Numbered from the stretch's first letter, positions 38,126-46,489 are shown. The stretch is 64,000 bases of DNA from Solirubrum puertoriconensis (GCF_001483135.1 NZ_LNAL01000006.1:434003-498002); one strand, 5' to 3'. Notes: generated by a model from the letters alone, not told the origin. Program-made: numbers and translations.

Positions 38126-40309
38126 GTGCGAGTGAATCCGAAAACGAAGAAAGTACTGTACTGGTCGCTAGGTACCGTAGGAGCCTTATTGCTCGTGGGC
38201 TTGGTGGTGTTTCTGCTGAAACGCGAGGAGTTGCTGCAGTACGCCATGCGCCAAACCAAAGCGAAGGTAGAGCGCAAATATCCTGTGACCCTGACCTTAG
38301 GTCCGGCGCGCTTTACCGATCTGAACACCGTGCAGATCACCAACGTGAGCTTGGTGCCGAAGGTAGGCCTGCAGGATACCCTGCTCACGGCCCGCCGCAT
38401 CAACGCCAGCATCAGCCTACGCTCGCTATTTGCCCGGCGCCCGGTGTTCAGCAACCTGCAAATTGAGCAGGCACAGCTGCTGGCCCGTAAAACTGCCACC
38501 GGCGACAACTACGGCTTTCTGATTAAGCGCACGGGCAAAACCACCGTGCCGCGCGATACCACCAAGGGCACTAATTACGGCATACTGCTGAACCAAGTGC
38601 TCGAAACGGCGCTTGAGAACATTCCGGGCGAGGCCGATTTCCGCAATTTTTTGGTCGCCTACGAAAGCCCCCGCCACCGGGCCACCATCGCCATGCCCGA
38701 GCTGACTATCGAGGACGGCGACCTAGCCGGTAAGCTCACTGTAGTGCTCGACTCGGTTACCAACCGCATTGGCCTGCGCGGCCACGTGGAGCAGGGCGAC
38801 GAGAACATGGATGTGCAAGTGTTCAGCCAAGGCCGCCAGCCGGTGGTGCTGCCCTATGTGCAACGTCGCTTTGGCGCCAACGTGCAGTTCGATACGCTTC
38901 ATTTAAAACTTGCCGGCAAGGATTTCGACGACGACCGACTGACGGTGCGCGGCGCCGCCTTGGCCAGCAACTTCCGCCTGAACCAGCCCAAAATTTCGGA
39001 CGAAGACGTGGTGGTGCGCCGCGGCGGCATCGACTTTGTGGCCACCCTAGGTCAGAATTACCTCGCGCTGGAAAAGGGCACCAAGCTGACGCTGAACAAG
39101 ATTGTGGCTTTCCCGCAAATCAGCGTGCGCATGCGTACCCCAGCCGAGCTGGGCCGTCGCGTGGCGGCCGAAACCCGCCACTACAGCCCGCGCCTGCGGG
39201 GCCTGCTGGTTTCGCTGAACGTGGAGTCGGACGAAGTGCCGGCCACCGACTTCTTTGCCTCGCTGCCCCAGGGCATATTTGGGGCCGTGGAGGGCATGCA
39301 GGGTACCGGCACGCTGCAGTACCACTTAAGCGCCGCCCTCGATATGCAGCAGGTAGATAGCCTGAAGTTTGACTCGGGCCTGCGCGCCAGCCGCGACTTT
39401 AAAATCACGCGCTTTGGCCGGGTTGATCTGCGCAAACTGAATACCGAGTTTGCTTACACCGCCTACAACGACCGCGGCGACTCGCTTAAGACCTTTGCCG
39501 TAGGTCCATCGAACCCCGACTTTGTGCCGTTTAACCAGGTATCGAGCTACCTGAAGTACGCCATTATCACAGCCGAAGACCCGCGCTTCTTCACGCACAA
39601 AGGCTTTATGGAGAAAGCCTTCGTGAAATCGGCTATCCAGAACATCAAGGAGAAGCGCTTTGCCCGCGGCGGCAGCACGCTCTCGATGCAGCTGGTGAAA
39701 AACGTGTTCCTGACGCGTAAAAAGACGGTAGCGCGCAAAGCCGAAGAAGCCCTGATGGTGTGGCTGATTGAGAACACCCGCCTCGTTAGCAAAGAGCGCA
39801 TGATGGAAGTGTACCTCAACATCATCGAGTGGGGCCCAAGCCGCTACCGCTGGCCCAGCGGCGAGCGGGGCGTGTACGGCGTGAAGGAAGCGGCTAATTT
39901 TTACTACGACAAAGAGCCTTCGCAGCTGACCCTGCAGGAGAGCCTGTATCTGGCCAGCATCATTCCCAAGCCGAAGTACGCCCGCGAGTCGTTCAACCAA
40001 TACGGCGATTTGAAGGCCAGTTCGCGCTACTTCTTCCGCCTGATTGCCGACATCATGGCCCGGCGTGGCTATATACCCGAGGCCGAGGCTGATGGACTGA
40101 GCCGCTCGGTAAACCTGGCCGGCCCAGCACGCCGCTTCATGAACTTCTCGGCCCGCCCCGATACCACCCGTGCGGTGGCGGCCGACAGCAGCCAGTTTGA
40201 TCCCATCAACCTTATCGACCTGCTGAATACCGGCGGCTTGCCCGACGAAGGCGCCAACACCAACGCTCCTGCAACCGAGGGCGTGCCCAACGGCGGAAAT
40301 CAGCCCTAA
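38126..40309 (+). CDS. AsmA-like / GT51 peptidoglycan glycosyltransferase fusion
   Basis: 727 residues. After a short cytoplasmic stretch, one membrane anchor (VLYWSLGTVGALLLVGLVVFLL) leads to a periplasmic beta-rich part of about 400 residues that resembles AsmA/DUF748-like proteins (LGPARFTDLNTVQITNVSLV, LFARRPVFSNLQIEQAQLL). The last third is a GT51 domain: AIITAEDPRFFTHKGF holds the catalytic Glu, then RFARGGSTLSMQLVKN, RKAEEALMVWLIE and NIIEWG. No transpeptidase domain follows, so it polymerises glycan strands only, like MtgA, but with an unusual partner domain. GTG starts at 38126 or 38132 are the best candidates; earlier in-frame codons lie near the promoter. Confidence 0.88.
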   Translation: MRVNPKTKKVLYWSLGTVGALLLVGLVVFLLKREELLQYAMRQTKAKVERKYPVTLTLGPARFTDLNTVQITNVSLVPKVGLQDTLLTARRINASISLRSLFARRPVFSNLQIEQAQLLARKTATGDNYGFLIKRTGKTTVPRDTTKGTNYGILLNQVLETALENIPGEADFRNFLVAYESPRHRATIAMPELTIEDGDLAGKLTVVLDSVTNRIGLRGHVEQGDENMDVQVFSQGRQPVVLPYVQRRFGANVQFDTLHLKLAGKDFDDDRLTVRGAALASNFRLNQPKISDEDVVVRRGGIDFVATLGQNYLALEKGTKLTLNKIVAFPQISVRMRTPAELGRRVAAETRHYSPRLRGLLVSLNVESDEVPATDFFASLPQGIFGAVEGMQGTGTLQYHLSAALDMQQVDSLKFDSGLRASRDFKITRFGRVDLRKLNTEFAYTAYNDRGDSLKTFAVGPSNPDFVPFNQVSSYLKYAIITAEDPRFFTHKGFMEKAFVKSAIQNIKEKRFARGGSTLSMQLVKNVFLTRKKTVARKAEEALMVWLIENTRLVSKERMMEVYLNIIEWGPSRYRWPSGERGVYGVKEAANFYYDKEPSQLTLQESLYLASIIPKPKYARESFNQYGDLKASSRYFFRLIADIMARRGYIPEAEADGLSRSVNLAGPARRFMNFSARPDTTRAVAADSSQFDPINLIDLLNTGGLPDEGANTNAPATEGVPNGGNQP

Positions 40310-40326
40310 GCAACGGACCAGGTGCC

Positions 40327-40372
40327 CAGCAAAAAGCCCGGCGGAGCAGCTGCTCCGCCGGGCTTTTTGCTG
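40327..40372. terminator. 46-bp perfect palindrome, bidirectional terminator
   Basis: Each half is the 23-nt complement of the other with no unpaired centre; it begins CAGCAAAAAGCCCGGCGG, so each direction ends in CTTTTTG. It separates the convergent transglycosylase and terC genes. Confidence 0.92.
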
Positions 40373-40388
40373 TTGTAGTGGCCGCGCC

Positions 40389-41351
40389 TTATTGCTTGGG
40401 TTCGTCTGAAGCGGCGGGTTCTGTTACCTCTTCGTCTTCCTTTTTAGGCAGCACCAACGATATCACTACCGAGAGGGTAAGTACAGCCGCTACAACCCCC
40501 AGTGCCCATTCAGTAGGAATATGGAAAAAGTCGTGCAGCAGCAACTTGCCCCCAATGAAGATAAGAATGAGCGACAGGCCGTAGTGCAGGTAGTGGAACA
40601 GCTGCATAAGACCAGCCAGCGCGAAATACAGCGCCCGCAGCCCCAAAAGGGCAAACACGTTGGAGGTGTACACGATGAACTTGTCCTGCGTAACGGCCAA
40701 GATTGCCGGGATAGAGTCGGCCGCAAACACTACGTCGGTGGTTTCTACCATCACCAGCACCACAAACAGCGGCGTAGCGAACAGCAGCTTCTCCTTCCGT
40801 ACAAAGAACTTGCTGCCCTCGTACCGGTTGGTAATGGGCAAATGCCGGCTCAGGAAGCGCACCACGGGGTTGTTTTCGGGGTCGATGTCGGGGTCGTCGT
40901 TGGTAGTGGCCATTTTGAAGCCCGTGTACACCAGAAACGCGCCAAGTACGTAGAGCGTCCAGCTGAATTTGCTGATGAGCGCCGCCCCGATTATGATGAA
41001 CAGGGCGCGCAGCACCAAGGCCCCAAGCACACCCCAAAACAAGATTTTGTGCTGATACTCGCCCGGTACCTTGAAGTAGGTGAAGATGAGCAGGAACACG
41101 AAGAGGTTATCAACGCTCAGGGCTTTCTCAAGCAAGTACCCTGTGAGAAAGTTCATGCCTGCTTCGCGCCCGAATTCGCGGTATACGAAATAGTTGAAAG
41201 CCAGTGAAAGCGCAATCCAGAAGGCGCTCCAGCTCAAAGCTTCGCGCATGCGCACCACGTGAGCCTTGCGGTTAAACACCAGCAAGTCGAGCAGCAGCAT
41301 GGCTAGCACGAACAAATTAAAAGCAACCCAGAACCAGGGAGATGTAGTCAT
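40389..41351 (-). CDS. TerC/Alx-family membrane protein
   Basis: 320 residues with about nine membrane helices. Typical segments: NFLTGYLLEKALSVDNLFVFLLIF, with the acidic E-K-SVDN pair inside the membrane, and VETTDVVFAADSIPAILAVT, the second conserved acidic repeat. Members such as Alx and MeeY export manganese, often to supply exoenzymes; tellurite resistance is an older label. There is no room for a yybP-ykoY riboswitch in the 62-bp spacer upstream. The C-terminal tail is acidic (KKEDEEVTEP). Confidence 0.93.
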   Translation of the reverse strand: MTTSPWFWVAFNLFVLAMLLLDLLVFNRKAHVVRMREALSWSAFWIALSLAFNYFVYREFGREAGMNFLTGYLLEKALSVDNLFVFLLIFTYFKVPGEYQHKILFWGVLGALVLRALFIIIGAALISKFSWTLYVLGAFLVYTGFKMATTNDDPDIDPENNPVVRFLSRHLPITNRYEGSKFFVRKEKLLFATPLFVVLVMVETTDVVFAADSIPAILAVTQDKFIVYTSNVFALLGLRALYFALAGLMQLFHYLHYGLSLILIFIGGKLLLHDFFHIPTEWALGVVAAVLTLSVVISLVLPKKEDEEVTEPAASDEPKQ

Positions 41352-41413
41352 GCAGAGGGCGCATCAAGGGGCGGCAGCCGGTTGTCCGGCGGCTACCTAG
41401 GGGTAGTGGAGCC

Positions 41414-42223
41414 TTACCGCGTTTTGGGCACGGAGGTTACGGCGTGGGTAGCCGTAGCAGGTTGGGGCAGCGAGGCAGGAGCAACAGAGTTGGGGCCACC
41501 GAAATGGCGAAACCAGCTTTCTACTTTCATCTGCACCACGCCCAACAAAGCTTCCTTGAAAATGCCCTTCGACATTTTAGAAGCGCCGCGGGTGCGGTCG
41601 GTGAAGATAATAGGCACTTCCTTAATGCGGAAGCCGTGCTTGTAAGCCAACCACTTCATTTCGATCTGGAAGGCGTAGCCCACGAAGTGGATGCGGCTCA
41701 AATCGATGGTGCGTAAAACGGGGGCCGTGTAGCACTTAAAGCCAGCCGTGGCATCCATAATGGGCATGCCCGTAACAAAGCGCACGTAGGCCGAGGCAAA
41801 CCACGACATCAGCACGCGGTCCATGGGCCAGTTCACCACGTTTACGCCGGTGATGTAGCGCGAGCCAATCGACATATCGTGCCCGTCCACGGCGCAGGCC
41901 TCGTAGAGGCGCACTAGGTCGTCGGGGTTGTGTGAGAAGTCGGCATCCATCTCGAAGATGTACTGGTAGCCGCGCTGCAACGCCCACTTAAAGCCGTGCA
42001 GATAGGCCGTGCCCAGGCCCAGCTTGCCGGTACGCTCCTCCAGGTGCAAGCGCCCCGCAAACTCGCCCATCAGCCCGCGCACCACGGCGGCGGTGCCATC
42101 GGGCGAGCCGTCGTCGATGATGAGCACATCAAACGCCTTCGGCAGCGAAAAAACCTTGCGGATGATCAGCTCGGCGTTTTCCCGTTCGTTGTAGGTCGGT
42201 ATGATGACGAGCGAATCGTTCAT
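41414..42223 (-). CDS. dolichol-phosphate mannosyltransferase-like GT2
   Basis: 269 residues with GT-A motifs VIIPTYNERENAELII, IDDGSPDGTAAVV, TGKLGLGTAYLHGFKWAL and MDADFSHNPDDL, which match DPM1-type polyprenol monophosphomannose synthases closely. YAFQIEMKWLAYKHGFRIKEVPIIF with DRTRGASKMS is the usual C-terminal block. Unlike the GT2 near 33 kb there are no C-terminal membrane helices; a Pro/Ala/Thr-rich tail of about 25 residues ends the protein. It probably loads mannose on a polyprenyl phosphate for O-mannosylation or glycan synthesis. A TACCTTTG box ends 5 nt before the ATG, so the mRNA may be leaderless. Confidence 0.94.
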   Translation of the reverse strand: MNDSLVIIPTYNERENAELIIRKVFSLPKAFDVLIIDDGSPDGTAAVVRGLMGEFAGRLHLEERTGKLGLGTAYLHGFKWALQRGYQYIFEMDADFSHNPDDLVRLYEACAVDGHDMSIGSRYITGVNVVNWPMDRVLMSWFASAYVRFVTGMPIMDATAGFKCYTAPVLRTIDLSRIHFVGYAFQIEMKWLAYKHGFRIKEVPIIFTDRTRGASKMSKGIFKEALLGVVQMKVESWFRHFGGPNSVAPASLPQPATATHAVTSVPKTR

Positions 42224-42228
42224 TAATC

Positions 42229-42236
42229 CAAAGGTA
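42229..42236 (-). promoter_or_regulatory. -7 box TACCTTTG next to the GT2 start
   Basis: On the minus strand TACCTTTG ends 5 nt before the ATG at 42223, which places the transcription start at about the start codon. Confidence 0.55.
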
Positions 42237-42245
42237 ACAATTAGG

Positions 42246-43583
42246 CTATGCTGCCGAGGTTAATTTTTGGGCGACTTGCTGGGCTCGGCGCAGGCAATCG
42301 GGGATGCCTACACCGGCGCGCCAGTTAGCTACTGCCCAAATGCCTTGTTGCTCCAGGGCATCGGCCGCGGCGTGTGCCGGAATGATGCGCTCATCGAACT
42401 GGGGGATGCTTCGTTCCCACCGATAAATGTGCTGCAACCGTGCCGGCGCATCGGGCTGAAGGCCGTAGAGGCGCTGCTGCTCGGCCCGCAACGAAGCCAG
42501 CAGCTGCGCGTCGGGCAATCGGGCGTTGGTTTCGTACTGCGCGCCGCCCACAAACGAGGTGAACAGCACTTGCCCGATCGGGCACCTATCCGGAAACAGC
42601 GAACTGCTCCACAAGGTGCCCGCCGCCACGGGTTGTTCTACGCGGGGGCTAAGGGCGCCAAAACCGTTTAAATGGTGCTGCACGGCGTTGCGGTCGTAGG
42701 CCGTATGCACGGCCGTGAGCGGGGGGTAGTGCACGGCACCTAGGGCGGCGGCTTCCTGGGGGTGAAGTTGTTTCAGCAGATCGGCAGCCGCGTAGGCCGG
42801 CAATGCCAGAATTACGGCATCGTATAATTCGGTGGGCTCCGATTGGCCCGCCAGCTGCAAGCGGTATTTGCCGCCATCCTGAGGCAACAAGGCCTGCACG
42901 CGGGTACGCAGGCGTAGGTGCGGCAAGCGGCTGGCCAGGGCATCGGTAAGCACCTGCAAACCGCCCCGGAAGGAAATGATGCGGCGGCGCGCCACGCCCT
43001 TCATGGTGCGGGCAAAACCGCGCAGCACCGAGCCATGCTCTTGCTCCAGGGCGGCTAGCTGCGGAAACGTTTTGTGCAGCAGCAGCTGGTTGGGGTCGCC
43101 GGCGTAAATGCCCGATACAAATGGGTTGACGGCGTAATCAAGAACTTCTTGCCCGAAGCGGCGCCGGAAAAAATGGCCGATTGTTTCGTGGGCATCGGGG
43201 GCGGCTTTGGCGCGGCGCAGTTCCGAAAGGGCCTGCCATTTGCCTTTGAGGCTGAAAAAGCTACCAAACAGCAGCTGCTGGGGCTTGCCCGGTAGCTCGC
43301 GCAGCGCGCCGCCACGCACTACGTAGCGGTGCCCGCTCACAGCGCTGGGTTCCTGTATTTGGTCGGTAAGTCCTAGGTCGGTAATCAGACCTTCGAGCTC
43401 GGGGCTTAGCTGCAGCGAGTTGGGGCCAAGCTCCAGCACGTAGCCCTCGGGCAAGTGGCGCGTGCGCATGTTGCCGCCGGCCGCGTTGCCGCTCTCGTAC
43501 ACGTGCGCCGTGGCGCCTTGCTGCTGCAAGTACCACGCGGTGGCCAAGCCCGTAATGCCGCTGCCTATAATTGCTACGTTCAT
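42246..43583 (-). CDS. hemY: protoporphyrinogen oxidase
   Basis: Oxidises (copro)protoporphyrinogen to the porphyrin in heme synthesis, FAD-dependent. 445 residues from the ATG at 43583; an earlier TTG adds seven. The FAD dinucleotide fold is VAIIGSGITGLATAWYLQQQG, followed by GGNMRTRHLPEGYVLELGPNS. Other conserved pieces are NPFVSGIYAGDPNQLLL, SFRGGLQVLTDAL and the C-terminal FAD contact IWAVANWRAGVGIPDCL. It lies 22 bp upstream of the GT2 gene on the same strand but that gene has its own -7 box. Heme is also the substrate of the heme oxygenase near 57 kb. Whether it is the protoporphyrin (HemY) or coproporphyrin (CgoX) form cannot be told here. Confidence 0.93.
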   Translation of the reverse strand: MNVAIIGSGITGLATAWYLQQQGATAHVYESGNAAGGNMRTRHLPEGYVLELGPNSLQLSPELEGLITDLGLTDQIQEPSAVSGHRYVVRGGALRELPGKPQQLLFGSFFSLKGKWQALSELRRAKAAPDAHETIGHFFRRRFGQEVLDYAVNPFVSGIYAGDPNQLLLHKTFPQLAALEQEHGSVLRGFARTMKGVARRRIISFRGGLQVLTDALASRLPHLRLRTRVQALLPQDGGKYRLQLAGQSEPTELYDAVILALPAYAAADLLKQLHPQEAAALGAVHYPPLTAVHTAYDRNAVQHHLNGFGALSPRVEQPVAAGTLWSSSLFPDRCPIGQVLFTSFVGGAQYETNARLPDAQLLASLRAEQQRLYGLQPDAPARLQHIYRWERSIPQFDERIIPAHAAADALEQQGIWAVANWRAGVGIPDCLRRAQQVAQKLTSAA

Positions 43584-43609
43584 GCGAAAGTATAAACCGA
43601 CCAAAGCTG

Positions 43610-43617
43610 CAAAAGTA
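43610..43617 (-). promoter_or_regulatory. -7 box TACTTTTG for the protoporphyrinogen oxidase gene
   Basis: On the minus strand TACTTTTG lies 26 nt before the ATG; predicted leader about 20 nt. Confidence 0.55.
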
Positions 43618-43730
43618 AGCTGCCGAGAATACTCATTTTGCTGATTTATTTCAATTAGGTAGTAAGCACCGGATTACCAGTTCGCCTAGGTGCGGGCAGT
43701 AGCCTGTGCGCCGAACAGCCTCGCTGCGCG

Positions 43731-43738
43731 TACTTTTG
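43731..43738 (+). promoter_or_regulatory. -7 box TACTTTTG ending 6 nt before an ATG
   Basis: Predicts transcription starting at the ATG (43745) of the HAD phosphatase, hence a leaderless mRNA. Confidence 0.6.
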
Positions 43739-43744
43739 CCGGGC

Positions 43745-44275
43745 ATGAATTCATCTTCCCCCGCCAAAGCTGTTTTTCTCGACCGCGACGGCGTACTCAA
43801 TGCCGAAATCGGCCACTATGTGTGGCGCCTCGAAGATTTTGTGGTGCTGCCCGATGTGCCCGCCGCCCTGCAGCGCCTGCACGCCGCCGGCTACTTGCTG
43901 ATAGTGGTTACCAACCAAGCCGGTATTGCCAAAGGGCTGTACACGCCCGCCGAAGTAGCGGCTTGCCACCAGAAGCTGCAAGAGGCCTGCGGAGGCGTAA
44001 TCGATGCGTTTTACTACGCGCCCGGCCATCCGTCGGTGTCGGAGTCGCTGATGCGCAAGCCTGATTCGCTGATGCTCGAAAAAGCCATGGCGCGCTTCCG
44101 CCTCGAGGCAGCACAGTGCTGGATGGTAGGCGACCGGCCCCGCGACTTGCAAGCCGCCGCCAAAGTGGGCGTGCGCGGCATTTTGGTAGGCGAGGAGGCC
44201 TTAGTGCCCGATGCACCGCTGGTAGCCAACTTAGCCGCCGCTGCCGATTTGATTTTGGGTACCTCCACCACCTAG
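43745..44275 (+). CDS. HAD-IIIA phosphatase, GmhB/HisB-like, without zinc loop
   Basis: 176 residues. Catalytic motif I VFLDRDGVLNAEIG has the nucleophile and acid/base Asp pair; motif II is VVTNQAGIAKG; motif III is MRKPDSLM (Lys); motif IV is WMVGDRPRDLQAA. This is the set of D-glycero-D-manno-heptose-1,7-bisphosphate phosphatases and histidinol phosphatases. GmhB and HisB have a Cys/His zinc loop just before RKP; here that place reads YYAPGHPSVSESLMRKP with no Cys, so zinc cannot bind in the usual way. Substrate is open. The ATG follows a -7 box by 6 nt. The TAG stop is inside CCTAGG. Confidence 0.88.
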   Translation: MNSSSPAKAVFLDRDGVLNAEIGHYVWRLEDFVVLPDVPAALQRLHAAGYLLIVVTNQAGIAKGLYTPAEVAACHQKLQEACGGVIDAFYYAPGHPSVSESLMRKPDSLMLEKAMARFRLEAAQCWMVGDRPRDLQAAAKVGVRGILVGEEALVPDAPLVANLAAAADLILGTSTT

Positions 44276-44290
44276 GGTACCGCTCAACAA

Positions 44291-44339
44291 CAAAAGCCCC
44301 ACCAAGCGAGCCAATCGTGCTTGCTTGGTGGGGCTTTTG
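44291..44339. terminator. bidirectional terminator
   Basis: A 17-bp perfect stem starting CAAAAGCCCCACCAAGC with a 15-nt loop; CTTTTG ends both sides. Serves the HAD gene and the convergent mini-lipoprotein. Confidence 0.9.
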
Positions 44340-44355
44340 AGTAGTAGAACGTTGC

Positions 44356-44511
44356 TTACTGGCGTTCGGCCGGGGCTTCGGCGGCGCTAGCCGTTACAGC
44401 CGAAGCCTGCTGGGTGGCCGGCTTTTGCTTGGTGTAGGCGGGGCACTTGGTGCTGCACGAACCCAGGCCAGCGGCCAAGGCCAAAACGCCCAGAATTGCA
44501 ATCTTCTTCAT
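44356..44511 (-). CDS. mini-lipoprotein, copy 1
   Basis: 51 residues, read directly from the sequence: a lysine start (MKKIAILG), a hydrophobic signal, lipobox GLGSC (Cys 19), then CSTKCPAYTK and an Ala/Glu-rich tail ending APAERQ. The mature lipoprotein would be only 33 residues. A close relative with the same CPAY motif and APAERQ end lies 220 bp upstream on the same strand. Such tiny proteins are easily missed, but the paired conservation, lipobox and terminator support it. Function unknown. Confidence 0.8.
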   Translation of the reverse strand: MKKIAILGVLALAAGLGSCSTKCPAYTKQKPATQQASAVTASAAEAPAERQ

Positions 44512-44673
44512 GCAAATGTACAATTATGCGTTAGGGTTACGCGGGGTTAAATGTTCGGTACTAACGGCATTTAGCTCGCGTTTAGTTTGTGCAGAACTAG
44601 AAAAATTTCTACCTGGCAGAATATCTATATGAAATTGAACAGTTGAGCTTACGCGTCTAACAAGGACATAAAA

Positions 44674-44716
44674 AAATCCGGCCGCGGCATCCTTACAGAA
44701 TGCCGCGGCCGGATTT
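44674..44716 (-). terminator. rho-independent terminator of mini-lipoprotein copy 2
   Basis: A 17-bp perfect stem (AAATCCGGCCGCGGCAT and complement) with a 9-nt loop; six T follow on the minus strand. Confidence 0.92.
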
Positions 44717-44731
44717 CTTAGTGCGAAGTGC

Positions 44732-44878
44732 TTATTGGCGCTCAGCCGGAGCAGCAGCCGAGGCTACTACCTCTGCTTTCTGGGTAGCGGCTTTGCCGTA
44801 GGCCGGGCACGACTGCTTGTTGCAAGCACCGAGGCTCAGAGTTGCAGCGGCAGCCAGAAGGAGTAGACCTTTTTTCAT
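44732..44878 (-). CDS. mini-lipoprotein, copy 2
   Basis: 48 residues: MKKGLLLLAAAATLSLGAC is a textbook lipoprotein signal (Cys 19), followed by NKQSCPAYGKAATQ and a tail ending AAAPAERQ. It has its own -7 box (TATGTTTG about 29 nt upstream) and its own terminator, so it is an independent transcript. Shared with copy 1: length, lipobox, CPAY and the last six residues. The free Cys before PAY could form a disulfide or dimer. Function unknown. Confidence 0.82.
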   Translation of the reverse strand: MKKGLLLLAAAATLSLGACNKQSCPAYGKAATQKAEVVASAAAPAERQ

Positions 44879-44906
44879 GTGTAGTAAGGATTTGCTTGTA
44901 AGAAGA

Positions 44907-44914
44907 CAAACATA
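44907..44914 (-). promoter_or_regulatory. -7 box TATGTTTG for mini-lipoprotein copy 2
   Basis: On the minus strand, TATGTTTG ends 28 nt before the ATG. Confidence 0.5.
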
Positions 44915-45029
44915 CTGCCGCTGTTAGCCTTACTCCAACAGTCGGGTTCAGAAAAGTGCTATACTGCTGAGCTTGCATGTAGCAACCAAGTGCCTCAACG
45001 GCCTAGGTGCCCGTTAGTCAAAAACACAA

Positions 45030-45061
45030 CTCCCGCGCCAGGCAGGTGCCTGGCGCGGGAG
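45030..45061 (-). terminator. rho-independent terminator after the arginine decarboxylase gene
   Basis: A 15-bp perfect stem (CTCCCGCGCCAGGCA and complement) with a 2-nt centre; on the minus strand it is followed by GTTGTGTTTTTG. Confidence 0.85.
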
Positions 45062-45091
45062 AGTGCCGAAACTACCTAGGGTTTGCGCCGC

Positions 45092-46489
45092 TTAGGCGTA
45101 GCCCAAAATGCGCATCATCGATTCGGGGTCTTGCTCGGGGGCAAATTCCCAGTCGCGCACGGTGCCGTCGGCGTCGCGGTCGAGGATAACGTGCTTGGGC
45201 GCCGGAATCAGGCAGTGCTTGATGCCGCCGTAACCCGAGAGCTGCTCCTGGTAAGCGCCCGTGTGGAAAAAGCCTACGTACAGCGGCTTCTCCTGACCGC
45301 GCTCCGGCAAGAACACCTGGTAAATGTGTTTCTCGGCGTTGTAGTAGTCCTGCGAGTCGCAGGTGAGGCCGCCCAGCTGAATCTTCTTGTAATTACGCTC
45401 CCAGCCGTTGAGGGCCAGCATGATAAAGCGCTGGTTAAGGGCCCAGGTGTCGGGCAGGTTCGTGATGAACGAGCCGTCGATCATGTACCACAATTCCTTG
45501 TCGTTCTGCAGCTTTTCGTCGAGGATGTTGTAGATGTGCGCCCCCGACTCGCCCACCGTGAAGATGCCGAACTCGGTGAAGATGTGCGGCTCGGGCACGC
45601 CCTCTTCGCGGCAAATGCGCTGAATGGTGCGCAGCACTTCCTCAATCATGTACGGGTAATCGTACTCCGGCTGAATGGAAGTTTGAATAGGCAAGCCACC
45701 GCCAATGTCGATGGTGTGCAGCGTGGGGCACACCTTGCGCAGCTCGCAGTACTTGTGCACAAAGCGGCGCAGCTCCGACCAATAGTAGGAGGTGTCCTTG
45801 ATGCCCGTGTTGATGAAGTAGTGCAGCATCGTCAGCTCGAAGCGCGGATCGTTCTTGATCTGCTCTTCGTAAAGCGGAATAGCATCGGCGTAGCGCACGC
45901 CCAGGCGCGAGGTGTAAAACTGGAAGCGCGGCTCCTCATCGGAGGCCAGGCGGATGCCTAGGTTGGCGCGGGTGTCGGCGTGCACGTGCTCCTTGTAGTA
46001 CTCGATTTCCGACAGGTTGTCGAGAATCGGCATGCAGTTCACGAAGCCGTCGTTCATGAACTCAGTGAGGTAGCGCTTGTACCGCTCGCGCTTAAAGCCA
46101 TTGGCGATGATGTATGTCTGCTTGTTGATGCGGCCCTTGTGGTAGAGCGCGCGCACAATGTGCATATCGTAGCCCGAAGAGGTTTCGATGTGCACGTCGT
46201 TTTTCAAGGCTTCTTCCACCACAAAAGCAAAGTGCGAAGCTTTGGTGCAGTAGCAGTAGGTGTAGCTGCCCTGGTAGCCGATCTTCTCAATGCCTTGCTG
46301 AAACCACTGCTTGGCCCGCTGGATATTCTCGCTGATTTTGGGCAAGTAGGTGAGGCGCAGCGGCGTACCGTGTTTCCGGATCAAATCCATCAGCGGAATG
46401 CCGTGAAAGCGCAGCTCATTACCCTCAACGGTGAACTCCTGCGAAGGAAAGTCGAAGGTCTGGCTAATAAGGTCGTGGTACGTGTCCAT
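45092..46489 (-). CDS. speA: arginine decarboxylase, fold III PLP type
   Basis: 465 residues. Decarboxylates arginine to agmatine, entering polyamine synthesis. It is a short Bacteroidota form without the large insertions of E. coli SpeA (about 630 residues). The N-terminal barrel has TYCYCTKASHFAFVVEEAL with the PLP lysine, ETSSGYDMHIVRAL, IIANGFKRERYKRYL, and HTIDIGGGLP, the phosphate-binding glycine loop. EFGIFTVGESGAHIYNI and GGLTCDSQDYY with the catalytic Cys complete the C-terminal domain. An arginase/agmatinase-family gene is divergent from it, 343 bp away, which supports an arginine-agmatine-putrescine role. The mRNA leader is about 160 nt and may be structured. Confidence 0.93.
   Translation of the reverse strand: MDTYHDLISQTFDFPSQEFTVEGNELRFHGIPLMDLIRKHGTPLRLTYLPKISENIQRAKQWFQQGIEKIGYQGSYTYCYCTKASHFAFVVEEALKNDVHIETSSGYDMHIVRALYHKGRINKQTYIIANGFKRERYKRYLTEFMNDGFVNCMPILDNLSEIEYYKEHVHADTRANLGIRLASDEEPRFQFYTSRLGVRYADAIPLYEEQIKNDPRFELTMLHYFINTGIKDTSYYWSELRRFVHKYCELRKVCPTLHTIDIGGGLPIQTSIQPEYDYPYMIEEVLRTIQRICREEGVPEPHIFTEFGIFTVGESGAHIYNILDEKLQNDKELWYMIDGSFITNLPDTWALNQRFIMLALNGWERNYKKIQLGGLTCDSQDYYNAEKHIYQVFLPERGQEKPLYVGFFHTGAYQEQLSGYGGIKHCLIPAPKHVILDRDADGTVRDWEFAPEQDPESMMRILGYA

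Noticed and set aside
41352-41413. Possible manganese riboswitch (yybP-ykoY) before terC
   Set aside because: The spacer is only 62 nt, too short, and shows no matching pattern.
44513-44520. TACATTTG box before mini-lipoprotein copy 1
   Set aside because: It ends 1 nt from the ATG, so transcription would begin inside the gene; kept out as a promoter.
45083-45961. 292-codon open frame on the plus strand
   Set aside because: Antisense to arginine decarboxylase; Val/Leu/Ala-rich shadow without motifs.
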